Part shown: positions 42,930-56,396 of the stretch, one piece after another
Position numbering within the stretch: position 1 is the stretch's first letter
How the letters are laid out: every line of letters starts with the position of its first letter
NCBI GenBank assembly: GCA_014218235.1
Contig: CM024760.1
Coordinates: 144,165,245 to 144,229,244, forward strand
Origin: Colocasia esculenta
Lineage: Eukaryota > Streptophyta > Magnoliopsida > Alismatales > Araceae
Direction: 5' to 3'
DNA length: 64,000 bases
Made by a program: the position numbers and the translations under genes
Notes under the pieces: model-generated
What the model was told of the DNA's origin: nothing
The model's input: the letters and a program-made list of their open reading frames with translations, nothing else
Database searches by the model: none

Positions 42930-45900
42930 TTCTACCCCCCTTAAAATAATTTTGTCCTCGAAATTGGGGCAAGCCCAAGAGATCTTGAGGCACGAAACGG
43001 AACACGGGGAGTAAACATAAGACCAACGTGAAAAAAAAAAAAAAACAAACCACTAAGTCTCAACACGACTTCCTCGTGGCAACAACCGCACCACAAAATG
43101 TGCGTGAGCACACAATGCCGGAAAACCAACAGCTCACACAACGGGCTCCAAACACGAGTGGAGCACCAAGCCGAAAACCAACAGCTCACTCCAGGCACAC
43201 GTGGGGCGCCCAAACAGAATGACAACCCCACGTGTCGAGCGACGCCAAGTCCGGCCCGAACAGCAGAAAACGCCAACCAAAATCCTCACAGTTGCAGTCA
43301 CCAACAGACCTCACTATGGTGACCCAACGCCCAGCAACCCACTCTGTTACCAGCAAAACCCGACAGAGAGCGCAGTTGCTGGCAGCAACACGAGAAACAC
43401 CGGTCAGCAACGCACTCTGTCGCTAGCAAAACCTGACGGAGTACATCGTTGCCAAAAACCACAAGGGAAAACACCTGAGAGTCGAACACAACACTCGAGA
43501 AAAATGGTCTCACGCCACGAGCCGCAGCTAGCATCGGTCACCACTCGACCAAGTAGCCACGCGAGAGACACAAACCAGAGCGAGGACACACTCGCGGAGA
43601 ATTCTCAACACATGAAACAGCGTCCACCGTCACCACTAAGTCTCACCCAGACCTTCCTTGGGGTCCAACAGAGATAGCAAACGCACGCGAAGAACCCTCA
43701 ACACGCAAAAACGGCATCCACTGTCACCACTAGGTCTCACCCAGACCTTCCTCGTGGTCCGACAAGGATACCAAATGCACGCGGAGCCACAAAAACTAGG
43801 AATCACATGCTCCACAACGTGGCACACCGCGACGGAAGCACGGAAGATGTTTGAGGTCAAGCCAGAGCCGGACACCTCCCAACATCGACAAACCACATGG
43901 TCGAGTACTAGCAGGCCAATAGACCTCACTGTCACCGAACGAATAGACAGGAGACTCTGCCATCGGCTTCCAGACTCACCAACGCCATGCACAACCACAC
44001 GGGAAGCAAAACAACCGTAGAGGTCGAGAGCAACATGTCGACCTCAGAGAGACCCAGACCGAAGTAGGGTACCACAGCCGAACACACTCGCTCCAAAAGT
44101 GAGAGGGGAAACCTGGACACAGGTCACGACCAAAGCCTGGCGTACCACCGATAAGGCTACCTAGACAAGGCAAAGCAGCCACCCCACAGCGGTAACGGTA
44201 TGACCACAAGACTCAGGCTAGTACACGTGTCCCAGAGGTGGAAAACTCGAAGCCTCCAACACCGAGCAAACTCGTGAAACAACGCACGAAGCACACGGCA
44301 CAACACAGGGTGCTATCACAAGCACCGAGAGCTAACCAGGGTACAACACAATACACCAGGGCTCCAGACGGCACAAAACCAAAATGCTCGAGCACAAGCA
44401 CACGGTGCTACCACAAACACCAAAAGTAAACAAAGTGCAATCCAGGTGCACCAGTGGCCAAAGCAACACTACGGCTAACAGGAAGGACTCTCCACAGGAG
44501 GCCTACCGAAAGCCACACGCCAAGAACCGCAAGCCTGAAAGAGCACAATAGGCCACGTCGGCCCCAGCCCTTGAGGCACAAAACACGAAGCATCAGAGAA
44601 AATGCTCAAGGCGCAGCACACATAGCGGCACCAACGGCCCGAGACGACACGGGCCCCACCGAAGGGGACTCTCTACCAGAGACCCACAACGGAAGCACAC
44701 GGAAAGCCGACAACTACTACTTCAAGAGCACGACAACCACGTACGCTCCAAGAAGAACACAAAACACGGAGCACCGACTCTGCCACACAGGGAGTGAAAA
44801 CCGCAGCAACTCCCTGGTGCGCAAGAGCAAGAAGCACCACCTCTATCACGACTGATAGAGAGGCCAAACACCAAAACGATGGCAAGAAAAGCCTCCAAGG
44901 CACAAGCCGAGGCACCACCGAGTATACAACGGAACAATGCTTGCATGAGCAAGCCAATCACGAAAAACCAATGCACAGCAGAATAACGCTCACACGAGCA
45001 GCCCAACAAGAAAACAATGCTACCTCGCACCAAACCAACAGGGACCCAATGCCCCGAATTGAGCCTGGCAGGTAGCGAGAAACCATTACGACGGAAAATG
45101 GCACAAACAGGTCCACTGACCAACGGTGCCATACAGAAACAACGGCACGAGGGGAGCAAACAACTCGACCCAAAAACAACTCTAGGGAAGGTGACTCCAC
45201 CAGAAGGTCGCAACGATGCGCACCCCAGCAACACAACACCATAGTGGAGCACCACCACCCCGAGCAACTGACGAAAAGCAGAGGAAGGAGACACACACGA
45301 GTCTCTTCCACATGCGAGAGGCAAAACCACAACGCGAGACTGACACTTCCATACGAAGCACAGCCAGCCGAGCACCACGACACTCACCAGACCACCATCT
45401 GCAAGAGCACGCCGGGCGCAAGAACAAAGCAGACCACCCAAGCCACAGGGACACACAAAGTCTGCCAGTACGGCCGAGAAAACATGGAAACGAACGACGA
45501 GACAAGCTGGCCAACGCAACAGCCAGATGCACGGCCAAGCGCATGACGCCTTGACCGGCAACACCCAAGCAAACTGTAACGCAGACAGTCCAACCAGCAA
45601 CAATGACAGCTCATCTTTACAAAGAGAGAGAGCAGCGACAACTGAAATAATGTGAAGCAGCTCTGGGGAGAACCTCACCAGAACACAGCCCAACCAAATG
45701 GCACACTTCGAATCATAGGGGCAACACAACGGTGGCCCGAAATGAACACAGAGCACTCCTGGGAAGAACCTCCGCCAGAAGCGACAAAGGGCGATCCTAG
45801 GAAGAACCTTCACCAGAATGCATGATCCAAACAATACGGACCATCAGAGAGAACACTACAGAAAACAGAACTGCAGAAGCAACACAAGCCAGTCCTGGGA

Positions 45901-46814
45901 GAACCTCCACCAGAACCACCAAGGCACCGTTCTAGAAAAACTCGCCAGAACACGCCAGCCAAGGCAACAGCAAAAACGACCGTGAAACAGTCCTGAGAGA
46001 AACACTCACCAAGACAACAACAAATAGTTCTGGGAAACCTCCACCAGAACACAGGGCAACCAAGCGATGCACCTCAACCTAGAGGGCAACGCAACAGCAA
46101 CCAGAAACGAGTACAACATAGTTCTAGGGAAACCTCACTCCCGCCAGAATCAACAAAGAAGAACTCGGGAGCACCTCAACAGAGCTCACAACCAGTCAAC
46201 GCCAGGCTGACAACGACCACAGACAAATGTCGCAGCGCTCAACTAGCGGTGCAACACGGCACACAAAGCACCTGCTTAGCTCAACGTCCCGAGCACAGCG
46301 CACAACGGCACACAGGCACACGAGGCCAAACATGCAACAATGACAACACACACTCCAACAACAAAGGGGTAGCTAACAAGGCAGAGACACCTTCCACAGG
46401 TTCCATAGGCAACAACCCAGCACCGGTAAAGGCCACACAACACGCAGGCTCTCTCAGCCTTCGCGACGCACACACGTTCAAATGCGCCGAAGACGACCAG
46501 GAGCACCGCACCTGGACTGGCTCGCAAGCGTCCTCCACATAAGGAAGACCACTGCCAGTGAGTCCAGTGCCAACCGTGCTGCTACGGCACGAACACGCTG
46601 AGCAACCACACTCGCCACGCACGCGGCACAGCAACAACTGCAACCTGCAACACGCGCATGAATCATGCAGGGAAGCCGCACACCTACAAAACATTTGAAA
46701 GCACAAGCCTAACACTAGTCGGATGGTGTCAGCAGCACACTAGTACCTTCCTTTGGGATAGCTATAGTTATTAACTCCTTACAAATCTTAGTAGACCCTC
46801 GCTCTGATACCAAC
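42930..46814 (-). other. LARD-1 internal region: repeats, no coding domain
   Basis: Begins with the polypurine tract (minus AAGGGGGGTAGAA, 42930-42945) and ends with the primer-binding site (minus TTGGTATCAGAGC, 46801-46813). Plus strand is A/C-rich, minus strand G/T-rich. Degenerate tandem repeats: two copies of CCAC(C/T)GTCACCACTARGTCTC-type sequence at 43624 and 43718 (94 bp apart); ACCAGCAAAACCCGACAGA-type repeats at 43350-43450; and about nine CCTGGGAGAACCTCCACCAGAA-type units at 45660-46170. Long minus-strand frames (up to 370 codons, 44722-45834) are Cys/Leu/Val/Trp-rich with no motif and look like chance frames. Its role may be purely structural or RNA-level. Confidence 0.75.
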
Positions 46815-49642
46815 TGTAACAACCCGACCTCTCGGACCCCTCGCCGGGGACCCCGAGGGTCGCGCCGCCACCCACGGATCCAAAGACCCGGAAGGTTATA
46901 TGAAAAAGTCTAGTGAGATATGTACTGAGTTCAAATAACTATAATAATATGTACATTATACAAAAGGGTTGTACAACGCGTCCCAAGCAAAAGCACAGGT
47001 ACAAGAAGAAAGGTGCAGTCCTTAAGGGGCATACCCCGAGGACTTGCAAAACACAGCTCTCAGCTCACTCAGGCTACAAGATCTCACAACGCTCGCTCTC
47101 ACTGCTGCTGACAACACACGGCGCCACAGCTGCCTCTGCAACCCGTTCGACACCGAGCTCTCGCGACGACGAGCCCCTAGCTGAAAGAAGTAGAGGGGGT
47201 GAGCATCGCGAACAAGGCCCAGTAGGGATTACCAGTCCTTCACCGGCCAGAGCAACAGGAACTCCAAAAATAGGAAACTAAACTAGAAAGTTGTAAAGCG
47301 AGGAACAACTATAGCATGGTACTACTAAGCAGCGGAAGAGAACAGTACAACGCCACGACCACCAACCAAGGTCGTGGCACACACATGACTCCCGCAGAAA
47401 CCAACGGAGTCGGGCACAAAGCGGAAGCAGTGCTTAGCACACCTGCCGAGACCACGGAACAACCAAGTGAGAACCACGTCTCACCGCAAGCACGGCCACC
47501 TCAGACCTCTACAAGGTTGAGGGCCCACAAGCAGAACCACCCCAGACCCCGGACACACAACCAGGTCGGGAAGCTACACACGCTGGTGCCATCACGGGCT
47601 GGCACCCAAGAATGGAACCACGGAACCGAGAGAACACCGAAGCGGGAACCACCAGAAGCACGGGTCTGCCCAAGGCCAGACCAACGACGCCCACGGGAGC
47701 TAAGCACAGCCAGGCTAAAACCACCGTGCAAGCTAGGGCAACGAGGAACACTCGGAAACGTCGTGAGGAAAACACCGTCACAACAACAGCAACCAACCCA
47801 CCGCCGCTAGCAGTCAAGAGGGGGACCTGCAGTCCGCACGCTCTGCTCTCTAGCCTAGCTCCTACCTCTGCCCCCGCGCAAGGGCGAGACAGAGCCGCCA
47901 TAGAAACACACAACATACGCAACACCGCAGCCTGGCCAAACTGCGGCCTCACGCCTGACACCACTACGTGGCTCCGGAACCAACGCAGAGAGAGGCAGTG
48001 AGACAAGGGACTGTCTGGTCTGCGCCAGGAAAGCACTCCGAACCCCTCGGTGTCCTAGACCTAGACAAGAGAGCTCTACAAACGACTCAGCGCCGCTGTC
48101 CAAACCTCGTTTTCCCCTCAGCTCTAGAGTCCGCTCACGTGGGCTGCCAACTCAAGCACACTCGTAGCCCGGAGTACTCCCTCAACAGGCTCCCAAGGAT
48201 GGGGTTCCTAGGAAATGGAGACAACCTCTGAACGGGACAAGCCCTCAAGTGCCAAGCACCAGGCGAATAGGCGGGGCAGCACAACAAAACGACGCCGAAC
48301 TGCAGGCTTGTAACACACGACAAGCCCAGCGAGTGAGAGGCACGCACGGACCCTTAAAAGAGGCTGTCGGCCAACCAAGGCATGCACGAACGGCTACAAC
48401 CTCCGAACACCACCGGACAGTACGAAAACCCGTCGCTCTGCTAATAATCAATTGACCGCCGGTCAATTGATTATTAGGCAGACACGACCCTCCTGGCACC
48501 GCTGCCAGGACACGGCCACGAAGTTGTCACCTTCGGTCACTGAACGCAAGGAGGCAACCAGCCGCGTTCCCTACCAGAAGGTCCTAAGGGCAAAGCCTGC
48601 CCTGGGGCACACACTGACACACAACCGGGTCCACGGAAACACTTGAGGCAACACAGGTACTGTCGCGACCCCCAAGGCCGTCGCGACACCATCGCGACGA
48701 GGAAGGGAACCGCGAAAGCCCTGTTGCGACTGGGCAGAAACGTGCCGCGACAGCAATCCTGTCACGATCGGGAACCGCGGCGTGACAGCCTTATCGCAAC
48801 CGCCAACCGCGTCGCGATAAGGTCGCACCCCGAGCGGGCCGACGCCTCCTCTGATGTCGTGACGCACCGAGCCGTCGCGACACCAGCAGGGAGGTAGACC
48901 AACAGGATCCTCAATCCCGGATCGCCCACAAACCATCCAAACACAACACAAGGGGGAGGGGAGCATGGGGAAAGCAGTAAAGCTATCTATAAACCCCGAG
49001 GGGCTCCCAATCCACCCAAATCAGGAAGGGCACAAGAAATCCCTACAGGTTATGAAGAACCGAACCCATGAAGGGCCTTCACGACGCACGGCCACCTCCT
49101 CCTCGCTCCACGCAAGGTCCACGATGCCACAGCACCACGCACGGCCCTCCTCCTCGCCTGAAACACACGAAGGGGAGAGGGGGAGGCGGAGCACCACCGG
49201 AGGGAGAGGGAGAGGGAAGAAGGAGAGAGAGGGGGATCGCCGACCAAGGCTTTTAACCTTCAGCAACCAAAACGCGACGGACCGCCCTGTTGCGTTACGG
49301 ACCTTAACGTGACTGGTCAACGGACTGCGACAAGAACGCGCCCTACAAGGGCGCCGTGACAACGTGACAAGCCGTACTGACACACCTGCCACCCTGACAG
49401 GTGTCAGACGACTGGACAGCGCAACACGACAAAACACTGTCGCGGCCCGTTGACCGGGCGCGACAGCAAGACGCGACGGAGAACCAGGGCGCGACCAACA
49501 CATGACCTACAAGCTCGCCGCGACAAGGATGACTGTCACGTCAGGCACCCCCGACGCGACACCAATGCATCACCCAGCCTGGACGCGTTAGTGGCCAATA
49601 ATCCCATGACACCGGACGGAAGCCGGGAAACGGGGTCTTACA
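46815..49642 (-). repeat. LARD-1 5' LTR (2828 bp)
   Basis: Uninterrupted copy: TGTAACAACCCGACC at 46815 to CGGGGTCTTACA at 49642. It shows the empty Tekay-1 target (GACGC followed by CTCCTCTGATG at about 48845) and so proves the nesting. TCGCGAC words cluster at 48660-48830 and 49440-49500. Confidence 0.92.
48984..48995 (-). promoter_or_regulatory. Candidate TATA box of LARD-1
   Basis: The minus strand reads GGTTTATAGATAG in the 5' LTR, flanked by GC-rich DNA. It leaves about 650 bp of U3 and over 2 kb of transcribed R-U5. Inferred from sequence only. Confidence 0.4.
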
Positions 49643-49647
49643 GCCCC

Positions 49648-51694
49648 TCCAGCTCCTTCTCCTGCACCTCCTGCTAGCGGCTCGGGGCCATCAGGGCCAA
49701 GGCAATCAGATGAAGATATCCGGCTATCAGGGCTAGTGAATGTTGAGAAATCTGGGCCTTTAGAGCCCTCAGTTGTGGTAGAAGATCGGCCATCAGGGCC
49801 AAATTCTGAAGAACCAGCAGGGCCATCCGGGCCAAAAATTGTTGAAGAAGTGGCAGTTTCAGGGCCAGCTGATGCAGAGAAGTCTGGGCCATCAGGGCCA
49901 GTAGAGGTTGTGTCTGGGCCACCCGGGCAAGTGAATTCAAAGGCTGCACCTTCTAGAGCAGAAGACCAGGTTGTAGCCCCTGAGCCCCCTAGTTCTTCTC
50001 CTCTTCCAATGACAGCTCCTCTTTCTCCACCATCCTCCTCCACAGCACCTCCAGCATGTACCACCTTCAAACAACCCCTTCCTAGAAACATTTCATCTCC
50101 TACACCATTTCCTTCCCAGTCCTCCTCATCTCCTATCTCCTCCACTCACAATCCTCCTCCTTCTGAGGTTCCTCCAGCCTCCTCATCAGTTGGAGCCTCC
50201 TCCTCTGGTCCTTCTTCCTCTGGACCATCTGATATTCCTCTTTCTACATCTCACTCCTTCCTTCATCCTCCTACTCCTCCCTCTTTTATAACTATTATTC
50301 CAGAAAGTGCTCAAATTGATGCCCCCTTCCTCAGGGCCATCAAAGATGAATTTGAAGAAGCTATTCTTCGCTCAGTTTTGAAAGCTTGCACTCACATTCA
50401 TAGGACAGGCTCATCTAACCCTGTCCCTAAGAAAAGAATACTTACTTCCACTCATTCCATTTCTTCTGAACCCTGTTTTCCACCCCTTTGGTTTTCTCAT
50501 ACTGTCGAAAATAAAAACAAGCCCCTCTATCGTGAATTCCTTTAGAAAACCACCTTTGCCACCATTTTTGGACTTCCTCACCTAAATCTAACCGACCATC
50601 TAAATGTCATTCTCCCTTTCACTTCTCTTTCCAAAGCTGAAAAATCCAAAATCTTTTCAATGGCTGAAGCCAAATCCGAAGAGCAATGGGCTCGAGGCCA
50701 CAAGACTCTGTACAATAAATTTCTGCTCGCCAGGTCAACCAGATTCCCTCCCCGGGATCACTCCTTGACTCTCTCTGAGTGGTTCCAGATTCTTCACAAG
50801 GACACCTGGGCTCCTTTTGTTCAAAAAGAGATTAAGTTGATCATGCATTTTCAGATGTTCAATGACTATCGCTATCTAAATAATCTGCCTGAAGTTCAGC
50901 TTGACCAATTTCGGCAAGCTATCTATAATCTTGGATCTCATGTGGCTGCCACCTCCTCCATTCAAGTGGATTTTGCCACTTTGCATTTTCTTGATGTAGT
51001 ATTTCTCCCTCCTCTTCATTCTCTGATTATGGACTCCGATGTTGGCTCCATCATTTTTGAGCGCTTTGCCGGAGTCATGGGGAGAAAACATGTGCAGAAG
51101 GGCAATCTCGTTGCCTTCCATAGATTTTTGTTCAGAGAATACCTTCAGGGCCATATAAATTCAGATGTTCTTGCCCCTCTCTTCTCTGAATGTGAGAGGT
51201 TGTCTCCAGCAGAATGGGCCAGATTCTACCCTCTGTCTGCTCAGTAACTTGAAGATCTCAACGCCTCTCAAACCAGAGAAAATAAGCTTCCTATTTCAGC
51301 TGTTGAATTCCTCGACATGAACTCCATTCACCTTGTTCGAGATCCATTTACTATCTGGGTTGAGAGATACAAGGTTTATGTTGCCATGAGAATAGAACTG
51401 AAGCGGAAGCAGATCTTTTATCCCATCTCCATTGATCAGTTTCTCTCATGCGCCAGTTTTGGGAAAACTAGTTTTTATAAAGTTTCCTTTGATAGAGATC
51501 ACTATGCCCTGTACTTAGAAGAGCAGTGGGTCCTTATCCAGAGGATGGTTTCTGTCATGGGACCTTCCTACTCCGTCGCTTGCGGTGTTTTTAGGCATAT
51601 TTTGAAGAGCAGGAACTTAAGGCTTGGGAGGTCATTTCTCACCATGCCTCTCTTCTATCTCCTGCCTTCTACCTTCCCGTACCCTCTCAAGAGT
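49648..51694 (+). pseudogene. SIRE-1 extra coding region, C-terminal half
   Basis: Continues the frame from 30463 after LARD-1. First, P/A-rich and collagen-like G-P-S-G-P and S-G-P-P-G repeats (49660-49935), then a Ser/Pro-rich stretch (49970-50290). A mostly helical region follows without a domain I recognise: F-L-R-A-I-K-D-E-F-E-E-A-I-L (about 50330), S-L-T-L-S-E-W-F-Q-I-L-H-K-D, L-D-Q-F-R-Q-A-I-Y-N-L-G and L-S-P-A-E-W-A-R-F-Y. Stops at about 50543 and 51245 and a shift near 51600 break it; the frame seems to end at about 51694. Together with the N-terminal half this is over 3.6 kb of coding sequence, long for a post-pol gene. Function unknown. Confidence 0.65.
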
Positions 51695-51774
51695 AATACC
51701 AATACTTTCGTTTGCTCTCATCTTTATCTTTTCTCTCTTTCTTTGTCTCCTTATAGTATCGTTTTGCTTAATGA

Positions 51775-51900
51775 CAAAAAGGGGGAGAAAAATAACCATT
51801 CTGAAATACATTTCTCATTTCTATTTCCGCAAAATTACTTAGATTTATTTCAGAACCTTTATGTTTATGTTATGTTTTGTCATCACCAAAAAGGGGGAGA
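51775..51900 (+). promoter_or_regulatory. Duplicated SIRE-1 polypurine tracts
   Basis: CAAAAAGGGGGAGAAAAA at 51775-51792 and CAAAAAGGGGGAGA at 51887-51900, the second directly before the LTR. Multiple polypurine tracts are a known Sirevirus trait. Both are preceded by ATGACA/CATCAC-type words. Confidence 0.88.
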
Positions 51901-51901
51901 T

Positions 51902-53540
51902 TGATGATCAGTTCATCCCCATATATTTTTATGAACTATATATCTATTTTGGTGATTAACAAAATTTAAATAAAGCATGATCTAACAAGTTTTCATGAAG
52001 CTTAGGCACAGGAAATAAATCAGGTAAAATCAAGTAAAACTTGTAAGTATTCCTACCCTGTAGCATTTGAAGTACAAAGCAGGTAATTTTTCTAAGTACA
52101 CATCGACTTCCTATGTGTTATAACAATTTCATTAGAATCATAACGATTTCCACACTTCTATCGATTTCATTTTCACAAGGATTTAATAAGTATCATACCG
52201 ATTTTAGTTTTATAACGATTTCATAAGTGTTGCATCGATTTAGATCTCACAACGATTCGCTAAGTGAGTATAACGATTTCGATCTTACAACGATTAGTTA
52301 AGTGAGCATAACGATTTCGATCTTACAACGATTCGCTAAGTGAGTATAATGATTTCGATCTCACAACAATTTGTTAAGTGAGCATAACGATTTTGATCTC
52401 ACAACAATTCACTAAGTAAGCATAACGATTTCGATCTCACAAGGATTCGCTAAGTGAGCATAACGATTTCGATCTCACAACGATTCGCTAAGTGAGTAGA
52501 ACGATTTGATCGTCGCATCGATTTGTTAAGTGAGAACAACGATTTGCTCTCACAATGATTTGTTAAGTGAGAACAACGATTTGCTCTCACAATGATTTAT
52601 TAAGTGAGAACAACGATTTGCTCTCACAACGATTTGTTAATTGAGAACAACGATTTGCTCTCACAACGATTTGTTAAGTGGGAACAACGATTTGCTCTCA
52701 TAACGATTTTCTTTCATATCGATTTGACAAGAGAACAACGATTTCTATTTCACATCAACTTGGTCGCCGTAACGATTCCATAAGTTACACAACGACTTGG
52801 TCGCCATAACGATTCGATAAGTTACACAACAACTTGGTCGCTGTAACGATTCGATATAGCAAACAACGATTTGGTCACTACATCGGCTTGATATGTGAAA
52901 TAACGATTTGCTCACAACGACTTGCTTATACTCTCATAATGATTTGTCTCTACAACGATTTGGTTATGATTTTATAACGACTTGTGTTCACATTGATTTG
53001 TTTATGGATGAATAACGATTTACGACTTATTCACACAATAATTTCATAAGTCATACTCATAACGATTTCATGGATTACAACAACTTAATATTCAAATGAG
53101 TTTCAAATATCTTGACAGTCAAAGTCATCCTGCGTATTTCTCTGATATCTATGCATTTAATGTAACTATATATTTCTCTGCACGATGCATGTCCAGATAT
53201 CTTCTATTCTTATGCTTCTATAAGAAACATCTTTTTTGGAAAGAAGAATGGCATTTCTAATTTGGTGTATATTCGTTCTAATGTTGATTGACAACAAAAG
53301 ACAACATAGCTGTCTATGGTTTAGCATTTATTGTGTGTAGGTCTCTGACAACACAACCCCATACAACGTTGGACAAAGTTGAAGTTGAAGGATATCAAGA
53401 AGGATCTTCTCCTTGCGTGCATGAAAGGTAAAGGACTGTTGACTGCAACATACCTGTTGAAGAATAAGGAGAACCATGCAGTCTAACATTCACTAAAGCC
53501 TAGAGACAACAGTCATCTAAACGGCTAATTCAACAAGAGA

Positions 53541-53585
<45 letters not shown>

Positions 53586-53661
53586 ACTGAAGACTCCTGT
53601 AATAGGACCTTTTGAAGTGTTCAAAATCTCAACGAAAAATCTGGAAGTGATAGAGTCTTAG
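51902..53661 (+). repeat. SIRE-1 3' LTR, left piece
   Basis: Starts TGATGATCAG after the polypurine tract. It contains the second hairpin array (about 52119-53090) and the (AT)n tract (about 53543-53583). Ends with CTTAG (53657-53661), the target of the solo LTR. Several percent different from the 5' LTR, many differences being C/T or G/A. Confidence 0.92.
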
Positions 53662-56358
53662 TGTAACGACCCTCTTTATATCGGTACGGTTATACCAACC
53701 CACGTCGATATAGAAAGCGTCGCCACAGTGGGACATTTACCCAACACTAGTACGATAGGCTGAAACATACACAAATATATAACACATGACAGCGGAATTG
53801 AAAGAACTGAAAAGAAATTCTTATTCCCTCATCCACATTTTATTCACAGTCCGTATAGAAGAAAAGAGAACTAACTTTTCATAACTGAAAATAAAATAAA
53901 TACATTGTCCACATGAGACTACGCAAAGTCTTTATTACATACTATGAAGTAAGGAAAAGTACAATGCTAAATCCACAACAAGATCTCCTACTCCCGCTCC
54001 GAGTCGCTCCTAACGATCTCCTCGGAAGAAGTAGAAACGTCTGCACCTGTACACCGAAGTAAGAATGAGTTCAAAAGAACTCAACAAGTAACACCAAGCA
54101 CACTAAACATACATGCATCATATAACATCCATATTCTCATGCTACACGACTAACATATAATGCATAGATTTGACAATCAATTCCAATAGAAACCTATGCA
54201 TGATTTCTACACATATTACACAAGGAATTTCTTTTGTACAACATAACTTAAGCCTATCACATGCTTTCTACATACTCTCAATATGTTAAACTAAATTTCA
54301 TTCAACCATTCATATACTAATTATTGTTCATTTTAAACATGGACTTGCATATTTCGTAAAAGATTATTCTAGCATGAATTCTAAATAATCTTCACAAATT
54401 TACTTACACAGTCTCACAATTTACACATTTTCTTTCACTTAAACATAATTTCACATTTTCTTAATGCCGTGACACATAGCCCAAACCACTTTAGAAGGAC
54501 ACACTCTAATCACATCACATATCTATCACCTAGGCATTCCAGTGATAAATCTTAGTTACTGCGCAGAACCGGGAGAAGCACTCTCCACCCTAACCAGCGA
54601 TACTTGTTCGCCTCCAGGATTTAATCCCAATGCCCATGGGACATCACACACTTTGAACTTTCCCGTGGGGACTTTACCACAGTACAGTTCCACAGCCCTC
54701 TAAGGTAGCAGTGTCACCCATTGGCACATTTATACATTTTCTCAAGTTTCAACACACTTCTAAATGCACAATTTTTACACATTCATCTCATGCTCGCACA
54801 TTTACATTCTTCAGTATTACCTAGCATGATACTACTGTCTTCAGTATTAACCAAGTCTTAAAACAAGTCTAATCATGCTGAAATTTACAGAATTAAACAC
54901 TAATCATATTAACATGCACTATTTGTTAATATCTAACATAAAACCAACATATATAGCTATTATCATTAGTTCAGTACAGAAATTTAACCAAAATTCTATT
55001 ACAGTCTAACCATCATGCATACCAAGATCCACATTTTTTTGAATCACACATAATTTCTGAAAATTCTAACAGTGATGTTATCAATGTAAAAATAGTCAAA
55101 CTGACATAAATTTTCATTGTTTAGACCCACAACTTATTATATACAAGAATACTGACAGTTCTAATTATATGTCAATTTATAGGATTTTAACTAATTACGC
55201 ACGAATTATTAACATTTCTACAATGAGTAGACATATTCACTAATTTTCGGTTCAGAAAATTTAATAAACTATACAGATATTATAAATTTCCCAAATTTTT
55301 ATATCATGCATTAGACCTCATAAACAATGTACTGAAACTTCATGATAGTTAAATTCTATACAGACTTCACAAACGAGATTTTTCAAGATTAAAATTCTGT
55401 CGGTCGATCATTCAAAGAATTCTAATAATTAGGGCAGATTACAAAATTTCACAATAACTCACGGTACACTCCCACATGTATCTTTACATATCATATAAAA
55501 TTTACCGTATATCCTCATGCGGAAAATCTCGAAAATTAGCTTATAGAAGGGCAGATCTGCACACTGTTGCAGTCTGATGAACTTGACGGCATGGGGGTAG
55601 CCATCTATAAGATTAACGGCAATATATGATGCCGCCAACATATGATATTAGCGGCAAGGGATCCTGCCGTTAATATCCTGTCTGCATAAACACAGACTGA
55701 ACGCTAACAGATCACTTGAATGGGGGTTCCAGGACACGAAAAAAAATCCGTAAAATTCCTGGGACATACTAGACACATGTAGGGTTGATGTGAGTGGGGT
55801 ACTTGCCTCTTGTAAAATCCACAAGCAATGGTTTAAGCCGGAGAAGCCCTCCTCAGCCTGTGCCAAAGAGCCTTCAAATCTCTCCTTATTCGGGTTCTCT
55901 GTTGATCTTCACTGCACACAAGCGTGGGGAAGTCGTTCCCAGATGCTCAGAGTTGTCGCTAGTCGATGCAGATCACCGGGTGAAGCCTCCCGAAGTCGGA
56001 TCTCCCAGATTCAAGTTGGAGTTTCGCACAGAAAAGCTAGGCTTTTGACCCAAGAGTCAAAAGGATAGATCTGGCCGAAAACTGGGCAATATAAAGGGTT
56101 GAGGGCCAGACATGCGTAAGGGGTAAGTCATAAAGCCGTTGGGGACGGTTTCTAAAATAGATGGCGAAGTTTCCGGAGGCATTTCCGGATCTGGAAGCGT
56201 AACTGGTCTGGGATATTGACGTCCACATCTATGGTCGCCTATTCAGAGTGGGCGTCCATCGATATTGCCGCCTATTCCTAGTCAACGTCAGTTGATGTTG
56301 ACGCCGACTGGTCGACAAAACACACTTAATATATGCAGAATCTATAAACACCACACAC

Positions 56359-56396
<38 letters not shown>

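Larger units (their letters stand above)
30464..49642 (-). mobile_element. LARD-1: large non-autonomous LTR element without gag or pol
   Basis: TSD GCCCT (30459-30463) / GCCCC (49643-49647). Minus-strand organisation: 5' LTR 46815-49642, primer-binding site 46801-46813, internal region 42930-46814, polypurine tract 42930-42945, 3' LTR 30464-42929 split by Tekay-1. Without that guest the LTRs are about 2818 and 2828 bp and the element about 9.5 kb. The internal 3.9 kb shows no retroviral domain on either strand. LTR ends (TGTAAGACCC...GGTTGTTACA) and primer-binding site resemble those of Tekay-1, so a Tekay-type chromovirus is the likely helper. Confidence 0.88.

Noticed and set aside
44722..45834. 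A 370-codon open frame on the minus strand of the LARD-1 internal region
   Set aside because: Composition (Cys, Trp, Leu, Val, Ser rich) follows from the strand-biased repeats; overlapping long frames occur on both strands, and no domain or motif is seen.
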